Below are positions 41,544 to 50,712 of a stretch of 64,000 nucleotides of DNA, piece after piece. Below the pieces are notes generated by a model. It saw only the letters and a program-made list of their open reading frames with translations. It made no database searches and was not told the DNA's origin. Origin of the DNA: Domibacillus iocasae (GTDB lineage Bacteria > Bacillota > Bacilli > Bacillales > Domibacillaceae); NCBI RefSeq assembly GCF_001750285.1, contig NZ_MAMP01000020.1, forward strand, positions 62,001-126,000. The letters are read 5' to 3'. The position numbers were made by a program, and so were the translations under genes. The stretch's first letter is position 1; every line of letters starts with the position of its first letter.

Positions 41544-42109
41544 CGGTTTCCCCTCCTCATCGCTGACAAACTGCCGGACAGTTCATACCCATGCCCATTT
41601 TCCGACGACCACTCACCAAATGTTTTCGCATCCGGTGCCCATACGGATAATAAGTGGCGGATGACACCGCCATGGGTAACAATCGCCGTCCGGCATATAT
41701 TTTGGTCTGCCATCGTTTTTAAGACATCCTGAAATCCTTCTTCAATCCTTTTTGCAAACGATGCATAGGAATCACCGCCAGGCACTTGAAGAGAATAGTC
41801 TTCAAGCCAAGCGCCATATTCCGGCACATGTTCAAGTTCACCATGTGTTTTCTTTTCCCATTCCCCAAAATAAAACTCACGGAACTTTTTCGATGTTGTG
41901 AGAGTTTGCGGCCAAAAAACGGCTGCCGTCTGTATACACCTTGCTAAGTCGCTTGTCACTATCCAATCATAGTTCGGAATTGACAGCCGCTTGAGCGCCG
42001 CTATTCCTTCTTCATTAACCGGGACATCTGTCCAGCCACAAAACTGGCGGTTTTTATTCGCATCTGTCAGCCCGTGGCGAAAGAGACCGACAGCCACACA
42101 ATCATCCAT
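41495..42109 (-). CDS. cobC: Alpha-ribazole phosphatase (CobC-like histidine phosphatase)
   Basis: A 204-residue histidine-phosphatase superfamily protein: the phospho-His motif LFRHGLTDANKNRQFCGWTD at the N-terminus, ASDLARCIQTA-like SDLARCIQTAAVF, FREFYFGEWEKKTHGEL, and the second catalytic His in AIVTHGGVIRHLL. In this context it would remove the 5'-phosphate from alpha-ribazole-P or adenosylcobalamin-5'-P. It overlaps cobS by 43 nt and the CobU-like gene by 49 nt; such deep overlaps suggest tight coupling. Confidence 0.85.
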   Translation of the reverse strand: MDDCVAVGLFRHGLTDANKNRQFCGWTDVPVNEEGIAALKRLSIPNYDWIVTSDLARCIQTAAVFWPQTLTTSKKFREFYFGEWEKKTHGELEHVPEYGAWLEDYSLQVPGGDSYASFAKRIEEGFQDVLKTMADQNICRTAIVTHGGVIRHLLSVWAPDAKTFGEWSSENGHGYELSGSLSAMRRGNRCTSLQAVPLTAKRNG

Positions 42110-42843
42110 AACAGCAGTTCCGCTCCTTCCTGAGAGGCTCCGAGCAAGTCACCCGTCATGCCGCCAAATTCTTTTTGCATCCCTTGTTTTATAAAAACAA
42201 AATACATCCATGAAGCGCCGGCCATACTCCAAAAAAGCGGATGCCAAATATAAAAAAACGCGGCAAAGACTAGAAATAAGCTATAAACAACCGGCAATAG
42301 CCTTGAATGCCCTTTTTGGAAAAAAGCAGCGAGCCCTTCTGTTTTAGCCGGCGGCACAAACTGCAGGAACAAGCCCGTCAGCATTTGAGCGAAAAATGGA
42401 ATCAGCAGAATGACCAATGTGTATTGACTGCCCGCCCGGACTGTTTCAAACACAAACAAAAATTTAGCTGACAGCAGCAGAACGAGTGCCAGTACTCCAA
42501 ACGCGCCTGCCCTTGGATCATTTAATATCGCAAGTCGCTTGTCTTTATCACGAAAAGAAAAGTGGGCATCCGCCCAATCCATCCAGCCATCCAAATGAAG
42601 CCCCCCTGTCAAGACAATCGGCAGAAGCCAGACGAGAAATGCAATGGACAGTTGAGAAAACGGACTCCATTCGATCAAGCTCCAAAAAACGGCGGCGTAA
42701 AGAAGCCCTTTAACAAGTCCAAGCAGCGGAAACAAATGCAGCACTGCTTTTAATTCTGCTTTATCCATCGGCAGTGTCCGGTGCAGAGGCAGAATCGTAA
42801 AAAATTGAATGATGATTCCAGCAGCGTATACGTATGACTTCAT
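42067..42843 (-). CDS. cobS: Adenosylcobinamide-GDP ribazoletransferase CobS
   Basis: A 258-residue cobalamin synthase joining adenosylcobinamide-GDP to alpha-ribazole(-phosphate). It is an integral membrane protein with about six helices: FFTILPLHRTLPMDKAELKA at the N-terminus, the acidic metal motif GGLHLDGWMDWADAHFS, DPRAGAFGVLALVLLL, and the C-terminal GGMTGDLLGASQEGAELLL. It overlaps cbiP by 4 nt and cobC by 43 nt. Confidence 0.95.
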   Translation of the reverse strand: MKSYVYAAGIIIQFFTILPLHRTLPMDKAELKAVLHLFPLLGLVKGLLYAAVFWSLIEWSPFSQLSIAFLVWLLPIVLTGGLHLDGWMDWADAHFSFRDKDKRLAILNDPRAGAFGVLALVLLLSAKFLFVFETVRAGSQYTLVILLIPFFAQMLTGLFLQFVPPAKTEGLAAFFQKGHSRLLPVVYSLFLVFAAFFYIWHPLFWSMAGASWMYFVFIKQGMQKEFGGMTGDLLGASQEGAELLLWMIVWLSVSFATG

Positions 42844-44297
42844 CGCTGCCTCTCCAAAATGGCTTCAAATACCGGCCAGTCAAGGTGCTGTTCTAAATGC
42901 GCAGCAATTGTGTCATACGTGCTGTCCTGGTTCAAATCCGCCGGCGGCCGCTCGTTCAGCCCTTTTGACCGGCGAATTTTGTTTAACCATTCCGCCCGGA
43001 ATAAGTCATTGTAAAATAAATGGTGCAAGTATGTGCCGCAAATCCGCCCGTCATTTGATCGATATCCATCTTTATGACCGGCAGCGATTAAAAACGGTTC
43101 ACCCTCCACGTCTGTTTCACCAAAATGAATTTCATATCCAGACAGTGAAACACCGTTTGCCACTCCTTCTGTCCGGACGACTGTTTTTTTATTTTTAAAA
43201 ACCGTATCAGCAGGGATGATCCCCAGCGCAATTTCCGCAGCGCCCGGCACGCCGGTGTCGCTCCCATCTGGATCAGCTAACGTTCTGCCCATTAGCTGAA
43301 ATCCGCCGCACAAGCCCATCACCGTGCCGCCATTTTCGGAAAATGCATGGATTTTTGCCGCTAGTCCAGTCTCTTTTAAAAAATGCAGATCGGCAAATGC
43401 ACTTTTCGTCCCCGGAATAATAACCGCATCCGGCGAACCGAACGCATCCGCCGTTTGAACCCAGCGTATACTCACGTCTTCTTCAAGCGCAAATGGCTCA
43501 ATATCACTGCCATTCGAAACGTACGGTAAACGAATAACAACTAAATCAATACCCGCCCGATCACGGCGTACATCACGAATGGAACGTGAATCTTCTCCTT
43601 CGAGTGCATGTCCCGGCAAAAACGGCAGTACTGCCAGCACAGGTATGCCGGTATGCTCCTCAAGCCACAGCTTTCCGTCTTCGAAATGGGCCGGGTCACC
43701 ATGAAACCGATTAATAATAATGCCTTTCACACGCTGGCGTTCTGTTTCTTCCAGAAGAGCAAGTGTCCCGACAACAGCTGCAAACAAGCCGCCCCGGTCA
43801 ATATCCGCTGTCAATAAAACCGGCACATCTGCAAGCTCTGCCGTTTTCATATTGACGACTTCCCGTTTTTTCAAATTCATTTCTACCGGGCTGCCGGCGC
43901 CTTCAATGACAAGGGTATCACCAAGCTTTTCCACTTCTCTCAATCCAGTTTTAATGGCGTCAATTGCCTGCTCATAGTACGATTTTCGGTACGCCATGCC
44001 TGACATCACTTCAAGCCTTTCACCAAACAGAACAATTTCGGACGAGCCATTTCCAGATGGCTTCAGCAGAAGCGGATTCATAAACGGATTCGCTTTAAGT
44101 CCTGCCGCCTCTGCCTGCAGCCCTTGCGCACGCCCGATTTCTTTTCCATCCTCTGTCACATACGAATTATTCGAGACATTTTGCGGCTTAAATGGAACGG
44201 GCTGATACCCTTTTTGTAAAAGAAGGCGGCAAAGAGCGGTTGCCACAAAACTTTTCCCGGCATCAGACGATGTCCCTTGAATCATAATCCCCCGCAT
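42840..44297 (-). CDS. cbiP: Cobyric acid synthase CbiP/CobQ
   Basis: A 485-residue ATP- and glutamine-dependent amidase of corrin side chains b, d, e and g. An N-terminal dethiobiotin-synthetase-like domain with GIMIQGTSSDAGKS and the region PQNVSNNSYVT is followed by a type-3 glutamine amidotransferase domain with the nucleophile Cys in MGLCGGFQLMG and the late GTYLHHLFYND. In a salvage operon it would act on cobyrinate or incompletely amidated corrinoids and after CbiZ hydrolysis yields cobyrate. It overlaps cobU by 16 nt. Confidence 0.95.
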   Translation of the reverse strand: MRGIMIQGTSSDAGKSFVATALCRLLLQKGYQPVPFKPQNVSNNSYVTEDGKEIGRAQGLQAEAAGLKANPFMNPLLLKPSGNGSSEIVLFGERLEVMSGMAYRKSYYEQAIDAIKTGLREVEKLGDTLVIEGAGSPVEMNLKKREVVNMKTAELADVPVLLTADIDRGGLFAAVVGTLALLEETERQRVKGIIINRFHGDPAHFEDGKLWLEEHTGIPVLAVLPFLPGHALEGEDSRSIRDVRRDRAGIDLVVIRLPYVSNGSDIEPFALEEDVSIRWVQTADAFGSPDAVIIPGTKSAFADLHFLKETGLAAKIHAFSENGGTVMGLCGGFQLMGRTLADPDGSDTGVPGAAEIALGIIPADTVFKNKKTVVRTEGVANGVSLSGYEIHFGETDVEGEPFLIAAGHKDGYRSNDGRICGTYLHHLFYNDLFRAEWLNKIRRSKGLNERPPADLNQDSTYDTIAAHLEQHLDWPVFEAILERQR

Positions 44298-44839
44298 TGG
44301 ACCCCGCCTTTCTTTATGATTGGAATACCATGCTCCACTAAAATCGCCACGCTGCTTTCTTGAACAAGCCGCTGGTGAATAAAGCCGAGTTTTTTCATAT
44401 AATCACTCGTTAACTTACTGGCTGGCTCTTCAAACGAAAGCTCATTTGATACAACAACAACCGTGTGTGTTTGTTTTGCCAGTTTTACAATACCTTTAGT
44501 AATTCGCCCGCCTGCTTCAGCAGCTGGCTTATCATCACGAAAATATTCATTGGCCAAAAGTGTCGTCACGCAATCGATCAGCAGTGTATCGGACGCTTTC
44601 ACATCAATTTCCGCTATGTCAACGTGCTTCTCAATCGTTGTCCAGCTGCAGCCGGATGATGCCCGCCGCTGTTGATGATGCCAAATACGTTCGTCCATCT
44701 CCGCGTCCGTCCGGGATCCGCATGCGACATATAAAAGCCTTCCATCCGGATAAAGGTCACGCATCGCTACCTTCTCTGCCACACCGCTTTTGCCGCTCCG
44801 CACACCGCCTGAAATAAAAATCAGCATTGGCTTTTCCAC
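44282..44839 (-). CDS. cobU: Adenosylcobinamide kinase/guanylyltransferase CobU
   Basis: A 185-residue bifunctional enzyme phosphorylating adenosylcobinamide and then transferring GMP. The P-loop ISGGVRSGKSGVAEKVA is intact, followed by YVACGSRTDAEMDERIWHHQ with the GMP-accepting His, TLLIDCVTTLLANEYF and VVVSNELSFEE. It is the complete copy, in contrast to the shorter degenerate relative at 41118-41543. It overlaps both neighbours (cobD by 19 nt and cbiP by 16 nt). Confidence 0.92.
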   Translation of the reverse strand: MEKPMLIFISGGVRSGKSGVAEKVAMRDLYPDGRLLYVACGSRTDAEMDERIWHHQQRRASSGCSWTTIEKHVDIAEIDVKASDTLLIDCVTTLLANEYFRDDKPAAEAGGRITKGIVKLAKQTHTVVVVSNELSFEEPASKLTSDYMKKLGFIHQRLVQESSVAILVEHGIPIIKKGGVQCGGL

Positions 44840-45894
44840 TCTTTCAATGCAGAAAGAAGCTGATCATTTTCCTGTTCTTTTTTTATGGCCGCTCGAAGCC
44901 ATTGTCCATCCAATCCATGGAAGTTTTCTGTGTGCCGCAGCACAATCCCCTGTTTAAGCAAAAATTGAAGCAGCGGCTTCTGATTATCGAGGGCCGAATC
45001 TTTTATCAGATAAAAATTAACAGCCGACGGAAGAACGACAAAACCGATCATCATTAGCTCTCTGATCATTCTCTCCCGCTCTTTATCAATCCATTTTCGT
45101 GTCCGGACAGCATACTCTGCATCCGACGCAATTTTTTGGGCCACTTGCAGCGCGATGGCATTTACATTCCAATGCGGACGGTATGGTTTCAGTTTGTTGA
45201 TGATTTCTTTTGAAGCGGCTAAATAGCCGATACGCAGACCCGCGACTGCGTACATTTTCGTCATTGAATGCAGTACAGCTAAATGAGAAAACGACGTAAT
45301 CTCTGAAGTTATCGACTCGTCACCGGCAAAATCATAAAAGGCTTCGTCAATGACAATCATTGTTCCAAAGCTGCGTGTTTCTTTGAGCAGGGTGAGGAGG
45401 TCTTCTGTTTGAAATACCTGGCCTGTCGGATTGTTTGGCGTGCAAATAAATAAAACCGCCGCTTCTTTCGCTTGCTCAACAAGTATCTCGATTGGCAGCT
45501 TCCAATTTTGCACATCGACAGGCACATATTCAGTCCTGCAGCCGTAAGCGCGGCACGCCTCTTCATACTCAGAAAAAGCGGGTGTCACAATGACCACTTT
45601 TTGGCCTGCAGCATGACGGGCGATAAAATGAATAATTTCTGCCGCTCCATTGCCAAGCATAATATTTTCTGGAGAAAGGGCAAAACGCTCGGCAATTAGC
45701 TTTGCTGCTTTGTAACCAGATGGATCCGGGTAGTCTTCAACAGCCTCAAAAAAAGAGGGCCACATTTCTTTTAGCCAATTTGGCGGCCCGTACGGATTTG
45801 TATTAACACTGAAGTCCATCACAGATGATGGCTTCATAACACCAGATGCTCTATATAAATGGGAAGGGTTCGCTCCATGTGACGGCAAACTCAT
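44821..45894 (-). CDS. cobD: L-threonine-O-3-phosphate decarboxylase CobD
   Basis: A 357-residue PLP enzyme of the class I/II aminotransferase fold producing (R)-1-aminopropan-2-yl phosphate, the linker of the nucleotide loop. Motifs are VMDFSVNTNPYGPPNWLKEM, IMLGNGAAEIIHFIAR, FICTPNNPTGQVFQ, MIVIDEAFYDFAG and LHSMTKMYAVAGLRIGYLA with the PLP lysine. HisC is the main alternative, but the start and operon place favour CobD. The 3' end overlaps cobU; the 5' end overlaps cbiB by 44 nt. Confidence 0.9.
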   Translation of the reverse strand: MSLPSHGANPSHLYRASGVMKPSSVMDFSVNTNPYGPPNWLKEMWPSFFEAVEDYPDPSGYKAAKLIAERFALSPENIMLGNGAAEIIHFIARHAAGQKVVIVTPAFSEYEEACRAYGCRTEYVPVDVQNWKLPIEILVEQAKEAAVLFICTPNNPTGQVFQTEDLLTLLKETRSFGTMIVIDEAFYDFAGDESITSEITSFSHLAVLHSMTKMYAVAGLRIGYLAASKEIINKLKPYRPHWNVNAIALQVAQKIASDAEYAVRTRKWIDKERERMIRELMMIGFVVLPSAVNFYLIKDSALDNQKPLLQFLLKQGIVLRHTENFHGLDGQWLRAAIKKEQENDQLLSALKEWKSQC

Positions 45895-46831
45895 ATATAA
45901 TCACTCCTGCAAGGAACAGCAGCACGAATAAATACGTGGCTCGTTCCATTAGTTTAGCGGCTTCAATAATATGTTCAGCCTGGCGCGGATGAATCGGATC
46001 ACCCATTCGTGCCCGATCTGACACTACGCCTTTATATGTATTCAGTCCGCCTAATTCGATTTGTAAAAGACCTGCAACAGCTGCTTCACACCAGCCGCTG
46101 TTTGGAGACGGATGTTTTTTTGCATCACGCCTGACAATTCCCCATGCATAACAGCGAATGGCTGACGGCTTATTCGCAGCCAAAATAAGCAGCAGCGCGG
46201 TCAAACGGGCGGGAATAAAATTCACGATGTCATCCAGCCGGGCCGATGACTTGCCGAATTGATCGTACTGTTCATTCCTGTAGCCCACCATTGAATCGCA
46301 TGTATTAACAGCCCGATATAAAAGTGCAGCCGGACCGCCGCCAATCATCGCCCAAAACAGTGGGGCGATGACCCCATCTGATGTGTTTTCCGCGACAGTT
46401 TCAACCGCTCCGCGGGTAATCTCGCTTTCATCAAGCTTCTCTGTATCACGTCCGACAATCCACGAAAGCTTTCTTCTTGCTTCCTGTCTATCGCCCGCTG
46501 CAAGCGGATTGTATACGTCCATGCCTGCTTCTTTTAAGCTTCTTGGAGCAATCGATGCCCAAATCATGATCGCTTCTATTAATATGGCAAGGAACGGAGG
46601 AATACGAGATGCGATAGAAACAAGGCTGACTGAACAAATCCCTGTCACAAGAAGTACAACTACAAGCATCGCTATCCCTTTTTCAAACTGCCTGCTGCCC
46701 TTATTCCATTTTTTATCGAGAAATGCGATTAATGACCCAAACCATTTAACCGGATGCGGCCAATTCCTTGGATCACCAATGAGCCGGTCGAGAATCAGTG
46801 CAGCGACAATGGCCGCCGCATGTGTCATCAT
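45851..46831 (-). CDS. cbiB: Adenosylcobinamide-phosphate synthase CbiB
   Basis: A 326-residue integral membrane protein that couples adenosylcobyric acid to aminopropanol phosphate. Typical segments are ILDRLIGDPRNWPHPVKWFG at the N-terminus, LSWIVGRDTEKLDESEITRG, VETVAENTSDGVIAPLFWAM and VNTCDSMVGYRNEQYDQFGK. About five to six membrane helices are predicted. It overlaps the BtuD-CbiZ fusion gene by 4 nt and cobD by 44 nt. Confidence 0.95.
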   Translation of the reverse strand: MMTHAAAIVAALILDRLIGDPRNWPHPVKWFGSLIAFLDKKWNKGSRQFEKGIAMLVVVLLVTGICSVSLVSIASRIPPFLAILIEAIMIWASIAPRSLKEAGMDVYNPLAAGDRQEARRKLSWIVGRDTEKLDESEITRGAVETVAENTSDGVIAPLFWAMIGGGPAALLYRAVNTCDSMVGYRNEQYDQFGKSSARLDDIVNFIPARLTALLLILAANKPSAIRCYAWGIVRRDAKKHPSPNSGWCEAAVAGLLQIELGGLNTYKGVVSDRARMGDPIHPRQAEHIIEAAKLMERATYLFVLLFLAGVIIYEFAVTWSEPFPFI

Positions 46832-48297
46832 AAAAGCGCCTTTCTGCGGGCTGTTTTTTGAAGCGATTCAGTTACAGCTACATAAACTGCCCGTCCGATT
46901 GCAATGCCAAGAGGTGTAATAGAACCGGCAAATTGCTGATATGCACCTCGCTGCGTGGCAGCAATCAACATGCTGTCAGTCGACGTGCCGGTCGCGATTG
47001 TGCCTGTTTTTGGATCTTGGACGCCCGCATCCGCGAGTGCTTTTACTTTCGCTTCTGTTGCCGTCATCAGTCCTTGTACAAAAGCTTCTTCTGATAATTT
47101 TCCATTTACAAACACCCAAATGTTGATCGTTCCTGGTGTCACTTTTTCCTTCCAGCTTCCGCGGGGCTGTGTTACGTCCACCGCATTGCCGACACCAGCT
47201 GTGGCAACAACGAAAACAGATACGTCTTCCTTCGTTTCTTTTCGCCAAGCCGCATCCTCCATTTTCACCGCTGTCATCATGCCGACTGTTTCATTCAAAT
47301 CAAACCCATTTTCTTCAAAATAAGCTGCAGCTTCTTCTTCAAAATTGTCCATATTGTAATTTTGATCAACGTGACGGTTCACAAAAGTACTCCGCCATCC
47401 CCACCCGGCACCAATAACGCCGGATGACAGTGACTTGAGTGGCACCGGCGGACGAATTGCAAGATAATCGCCATGTCGTTCAAGAAACTGCTCGTTAATG
47501 TCAACGTCTTCCTGCACAGCCATTTCCGGCAGGAGACTCATTTGCGGCTTTGGCACTTCCGGGTGCGCCTGCTTCTGAACGTTCGTGTCATACACATCGT
47601 GGATATGCTGTTCAATCATAATATCCGCAGGTGACCCGATCGTGTGAATTCGCCCTTCATCCATTAATAAAAGCCGGTCGCAATATAAAGAAGATAAATT
47701 TAGATCGTGAAAAATGGATATAACCGTTAAGCCGTCCGTTGTCATTTTTTTCAGCAAATCAAGCAGCTCTTTTTGAAACGATAAATCTAAATGATTTGTT
47801 GGCTCATCCAGTAATAAAATTTCCGGCTCCTGGGCCAGTGCCTGTGCTAAAAATACACGCTGCCGCTCCCCCCCAGACAGGGCAGATAGTGGTTTCTCTG
47901 CGAACAAAGACGTACCCGTTTGATCCATCGCTTCCTGTACAGCTGTTTCATCTTCATCTGTCCAGGATTTAAAAAAGCCGGTTTGATGCGCGTACCTGCC
48001 AAGCGAGACCGTTTCCTTCACTGTATACGCAAACTGGCTGGATGTCATTTGCGGCAGCACCGCCACAACACGCGCCAGTTCTTTTGGTGTGTAAGATTCA
48101 ATCGGCTTATCTTTCACAAAAATTGTGCCTGATTCCGGTTTTGTTAATCCGCTGATCATATTCAGCAAAGTCGTTTTTCCGCTTCCGTTCGGTCCAAGTA
48201 TGCCAAACAGTTCCCCCTGTTTAACAGAAAAGGATACGCCGCGGACAATAAGCCCGCTTCCGTATCCTCCTGAAAGCTCGTTTACCTGTAGCATCAC
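46828..48297 (-). CDS. Corrinoid ABC transporter ATPase fused to adenosylcobinamide amidohydrolase (BtuD-CbiZ)
   Basis: A 489-residue fusion. Residues 1 to about 250 are an ABC ATPase of the BtuD/FhuC type with Walker A GILGPNGSGKTTLL, Q-loop LPQMTSSQFAYTV, signature ALSGGERQRV and Walker B LLLDEPTNHLDL. Residues about 290-489 are a CbiZ domain (LKSLSSGVIGAGWGWRSTFV + NRHVD, TAVKMEDAAW, VFVVATAGVGNAVDV, TGTSTDSMLIAATQRG), which cleaves adenosylcobinamide to adenosylcobyrate and aminopropanol for salvage of foreign corrinoids. Fusion ties uptake to remodelling. It overlaps btuC by 4 nt. Confidence 0.93.
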   Translation of the reverse strand: MMLQVNELSGGYGSGLIVRGVSFSVKQGELFGILGPNGSGKTTLLNMISGLTKPESGTIFVKDKPIESYTPKELARVVAVLPQMTSSQFAYTVKETVSLGRYAHQTGFFKSWTDEDETAVQEAMDQTGTSLFAEKPLSALSGGERQRVFLAQALAQEPEILLLDEPTNHLDLSFQKELLDLLKKMTTDGLTVISIFHDLNLSSLYCDRLLLMDEGRIHTIGSPADIMIEQHIHDVYDTNVQKQAHPEVPKPQMSLLPEMAVQEDVDINEQFLERHGDYLAIRPPVPLKSLSSGVIGAGWGWRSTFVNRHVDQNYNMDNFEEEAAAYFEENGFDLNETVGMMTAVKMEDAAWRKETKEDVSVFVVATAGVGNAVDVTQPRGSWKEKVTPGTINIWVFVNGKLSEEAFVQGLMTATEAKVKALADAGVQDPKTGTIATGTSTDSMLIAATQRGAYQQFAGSITPLGIAIGRAVYVAVTESLQKTARRKALL

Positions 48298-49349
48298 GCG
48301 ACGCTCCCTTTTCGTTTTTTATTTAATAAAATAAGCGCAAACACCGGTGCACCCACCAATGACGTAATGACGCCAATCGGAAGCTCTGTCGGTGAAATAA
48401 TCGTGCGCGCCGTTAAATCAGCCAAAATTAAAAATCCGGCACCTGTTATCATTGACAATGGCAATAGATGCTGATGATCCGGTCCAATTAATAAACGGAC
48501 AAAGTGCGGAACAACTAAACCAACAAACCCGATTGTGCCGGATACAGCAACCGCCGCGCCTGTTAAAACAGAACCGGCAATAAGCACCATCATCTTTTTC
48601 CGCTGCACATTCACACCGAGGTGCTTTGCCTTTTCTTCACCAAATGACATCGCGTTTAATTCAGGTGCCATATAGATAAGCATGAGCGCGCCAACGATAA
48701 AAAATGGGGTTATCAGCTGCACATACGGCCAGCCGCGCATCGAAACACTGCCGAGCAGCCAGTTAATAATTTGCCTCAGTTCTTCTCCCGTGAGCGCAAT
48801 CATCAATGATATAAATGCACCGAGAAAAGAACTGAAAATAATGCCTGTTAAAATAATCGTTTCAAGCTTCATCGACCGCTCAATCGTCTGCGCAAACAAC
48901 AGCACGCAAAAAATTGTTAAAATGGCGGTCGACACGCTGACAATCGGCAAAGTGAATCCGCCAAAAAGTGGAATAGAAAGATTAAAAAACAGGACCATGA
49001 CTGCACCGACTGATGCACCTGATGACACACCAAGTGTATAAGGATCTGCCAGCGGATTACGGAGCAGCCCTTGAAACGCTGCTCCTGCAATTGCCAGTGA
49101 TGCACCGATTAAACCGGCCAGCACCACGCGCGGAAAACGAATTTTCCAGACAATGTTGTCAATCGACGCATCAAGATCAAGACTTGTGCCGAATAAGTGA
49201 TGCGCTAAAATCACGGCAATGTGGCGGAACGGAACATGAATAGTTCCGACTGCTGTCCCGGCAAAAACAGCCGTAATTAAAAACAAAAGAGCAAAAGCGT
49301 ACGCCGTTTTTTTATTGGGCAAAAACGTCCGGATAGACCGCTTCCGCAA
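48294..49349 (-). CDS. btuC: Corrinoid ABC transporter permease BtuC
   Basis: A 351-residue FecCD-family permease with about ten helices: FPRVVLAGLIGASLAIAGAA, QGLLRNPLADPYTLGVSSGA, and the coupling region ISFVGL-like GTIGFVGLVVPHFVRLLIGP. It forms the membrane channel with the BtuD-CbiZ fusion and BtuF. The start is TTG 49349, 9 nt after AAGGAG, within the btuF 3' end (38-nt overlap). The assignment to corrinoid rather than siderophore transport comes from the operon and riboswitch. Confidence 0.9.
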   Translation of the reverse strand: MRKRSIRTFLPNKKTAYAFALLFLITAVFAGTAVGTIHVPFRHIAVILAHHLFGTSLDLDASIDNIVWKIRFPRVVLAGLIGASLAIAGAAFQGLLRNPLADPYTLGVSSGASVGAVMVLFFNLSIPLFGGFTLPIVSVSTAILTIFCVLLFAQTIERSMKLETIILTGIIFSSFLGAFISLMIALTGEELRQIINWLLGSVSMRGWPYVQLITPFFIVGALMLIYMAPELNAMSFGEEKAKHLGVNVQRKKMMVLIAGSVLTGAAVAVSGTIGFVGLVVPHFVRLLIGPDHQHLLPLSMITGAGFLILADLTARTIISPTELPIGVITSLVGAPVFALILLNKKRKGSVA

Positions 49350-50268
49350 TGGATTCAGCTCCTTCTACAAGACGCGGGCCGGTACGGCTCGTAATATCCG
49401 CATTCACTTCAACGACTTCTTTATTTTTCACCGCATTGACATTTCCCCAGCCTTCGCGCGTCAACACGCCGTCAACCGCGTTCTCCACATAAGAACCGTA
49501 GTTCAGCAAAATAACATCCGGATTTTTTTCAATCACCGCTTCTTCGGTTACTTGCGGCCAGCCTTCCTGATCTGCCATTGTATTTTCAACGTTTACAAGA
49601 TCAAAAATTTCATTTAAGAATGTGCCATTTCCTGCTGTGTAAAGCGTTGGATCAACTTCAAAGAACACACTTTTCACGTCTTCCTCTTTAATCGACGCTG
49701 CTTTTTTTTCAAGCGCTGCAAATCCAGCTTTCAATTCTTCTACTTCTGTTTCCGCTTCTGCTGTTGTACCTGTTGCTTCGCCAATTAATTCAAAAGACTT
49801 GTACATTTGATCAATGCTGTCGGCGTTGTTAATCACAAGGACGTCGATGCCTGCATCGCGCAGCTGCTGAACGCCTGTTTCAGCAGCCCCGCCGGCAGAA
49901 TCATGCGCCAAAACCAAATCCGGCTCAAGGCTGATGATTTTTTCAACGTTAAATTCCATACCGCCCACTTTTTCTTTGTTCTGTACATCTTCCGGGTATG
50001 TATCGTTATCAGATACACCAACAATTTCTTCGCCAAGCCCCAATTCATACGCGATCTCTGTATTGCTCGGTGCAAGCGTCACAATGCGCTTCGGTGCCGC
50101 TTCAACCTCCACTTCCTGATTATCCGCTCCCGTTACGGTTACAGGAAAAGCCGCTGTTTCTTCTGTTGCGCTCTCTTCATTTGTTGTTTCCGGTGCATTT
50201 GCTTCCTCTGATCCGCAGCCTGCAAGAAACGCCGCTGACAAGCCTAGTGCCATCCATGTTTTTTTCAT
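49312..50268 (-). CDS. btuF: Corrinoid-binding lipoprotein BtuF
   Basis: A 318-residue substrate-binding lipoprotein. The signal peptide MKKTWMALGLSAAFLAGC ends in lipobox LAGC, a Thr/Glu-rich linker follows, and the mature chain has the BtuF/FepB-type periplasmic fold: PKRIVTLAPSNTEIAYELGL, GGMEFNVEKIISLEPDLVLA and TSRTGPRLVEGAESIAEAVY. The start is ATG 50268 after GGAGG; the frame to 50295 reads through the riboswitch terminator. First gene of the 12-gene cobalamin operon. Confidence 0.92.
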   Translation of the reverse strand: MKKTWMALGLSAAFLAGCGSEEANAPETTNEESATEETAAFPVTVTGADNQEVEVEAAPKRIVTLAPSNTEIAYELGLGEEIVGVSDNDTYPEDVQNKEKVGGMEFNVEKIISLEPDLVLAHDSAGGAAETGVQQLRDAGIDVLVINNADSIDQMYKSFELIGEATGTTAEAETEVEELKAGFAALEKKAASIKEEDVKSVFFEVDPTLYTAGNGTFLNEIFDLVNVENTMADQEGWPQVTEEAVIEKNPDVILLNYGSYVENAVDGVLTREGWGNVNAVKNKEVVEVNADITSRTGPRLVEGAESIAEAVYPDVFAQ

Positions 50269-50300
50269 ATGTATTTCCTCCTTTTTTTGGAACATAAAAA

Positions 50301-50327
50301 AACACCTCTACAGGAGTAAAGGCGGTG
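50301..50327 (-). terminator. Expression-platform terminator of the cobalamin riboswitch
   Basis: On the minus strand CACC-GC-CTTTAC and GTAGAG-GTG pair around a TCCT loop (one G-T pair, GC bulge), followed by TTTTTTT, between the riboswitch and btuF. Its placement suggests ligand-controlled premature termination. Confidence 0.65.
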
Positions 50328-50387
50328 AAAGACAAGGAAATCCAGTCTGTCACACCACCTATCCGCGCAGGTTTTGGTGCACATTGT

Positions 50388-50546
50388 CCGGGCAGGTCTC
50401 CTGGCTCATGTTCATCACAAGCGACGCCTTCCCGCACGTAGCGCACAGTGGCAAGTCTGTCGTTTGTTCCCATTTACAGTGGCGGGACCGCGCTGGATTT
50501 TCACCAGCTTCCCTTTTAAGAAACCGCATAGAGCGGCTTCACCCGG
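50388..50546 (-). promoter_or_regulatory. Cobalamin riboswitch
   Basis: On the minus strand the conserved elements appear in order: P1 arm CCGGG, AAAAGGGAAGCTGGTGAAAA (with ATCCAGC following), GACCCGCC-like GGTCCCGCCACTGTAA (the B12 box), GGGAAGGCGTCGC, GAGCCAGGAGACCTGCC and the closing CCCGG. It precedes btuF by about 120 nt. The downstream hairpin at 50301-50327 is the likely off-switch for the whole operon. Confidence 0.95.
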
Positions 50547-50712
50547 ATCGTTCAATATGTATGTTTTCCTATGTATGTTTTCCGTCATGGCTCATTATAC
50601 ACGAAAATAGACAGAGAATGTAAATTTACAGAAAATTCAGTTTATAAAAGGAATAGAAACAAGTTTATCGTATAGGATAAGTGGAAGACAAATAATATAG
50701 GAGGTGATTTAA

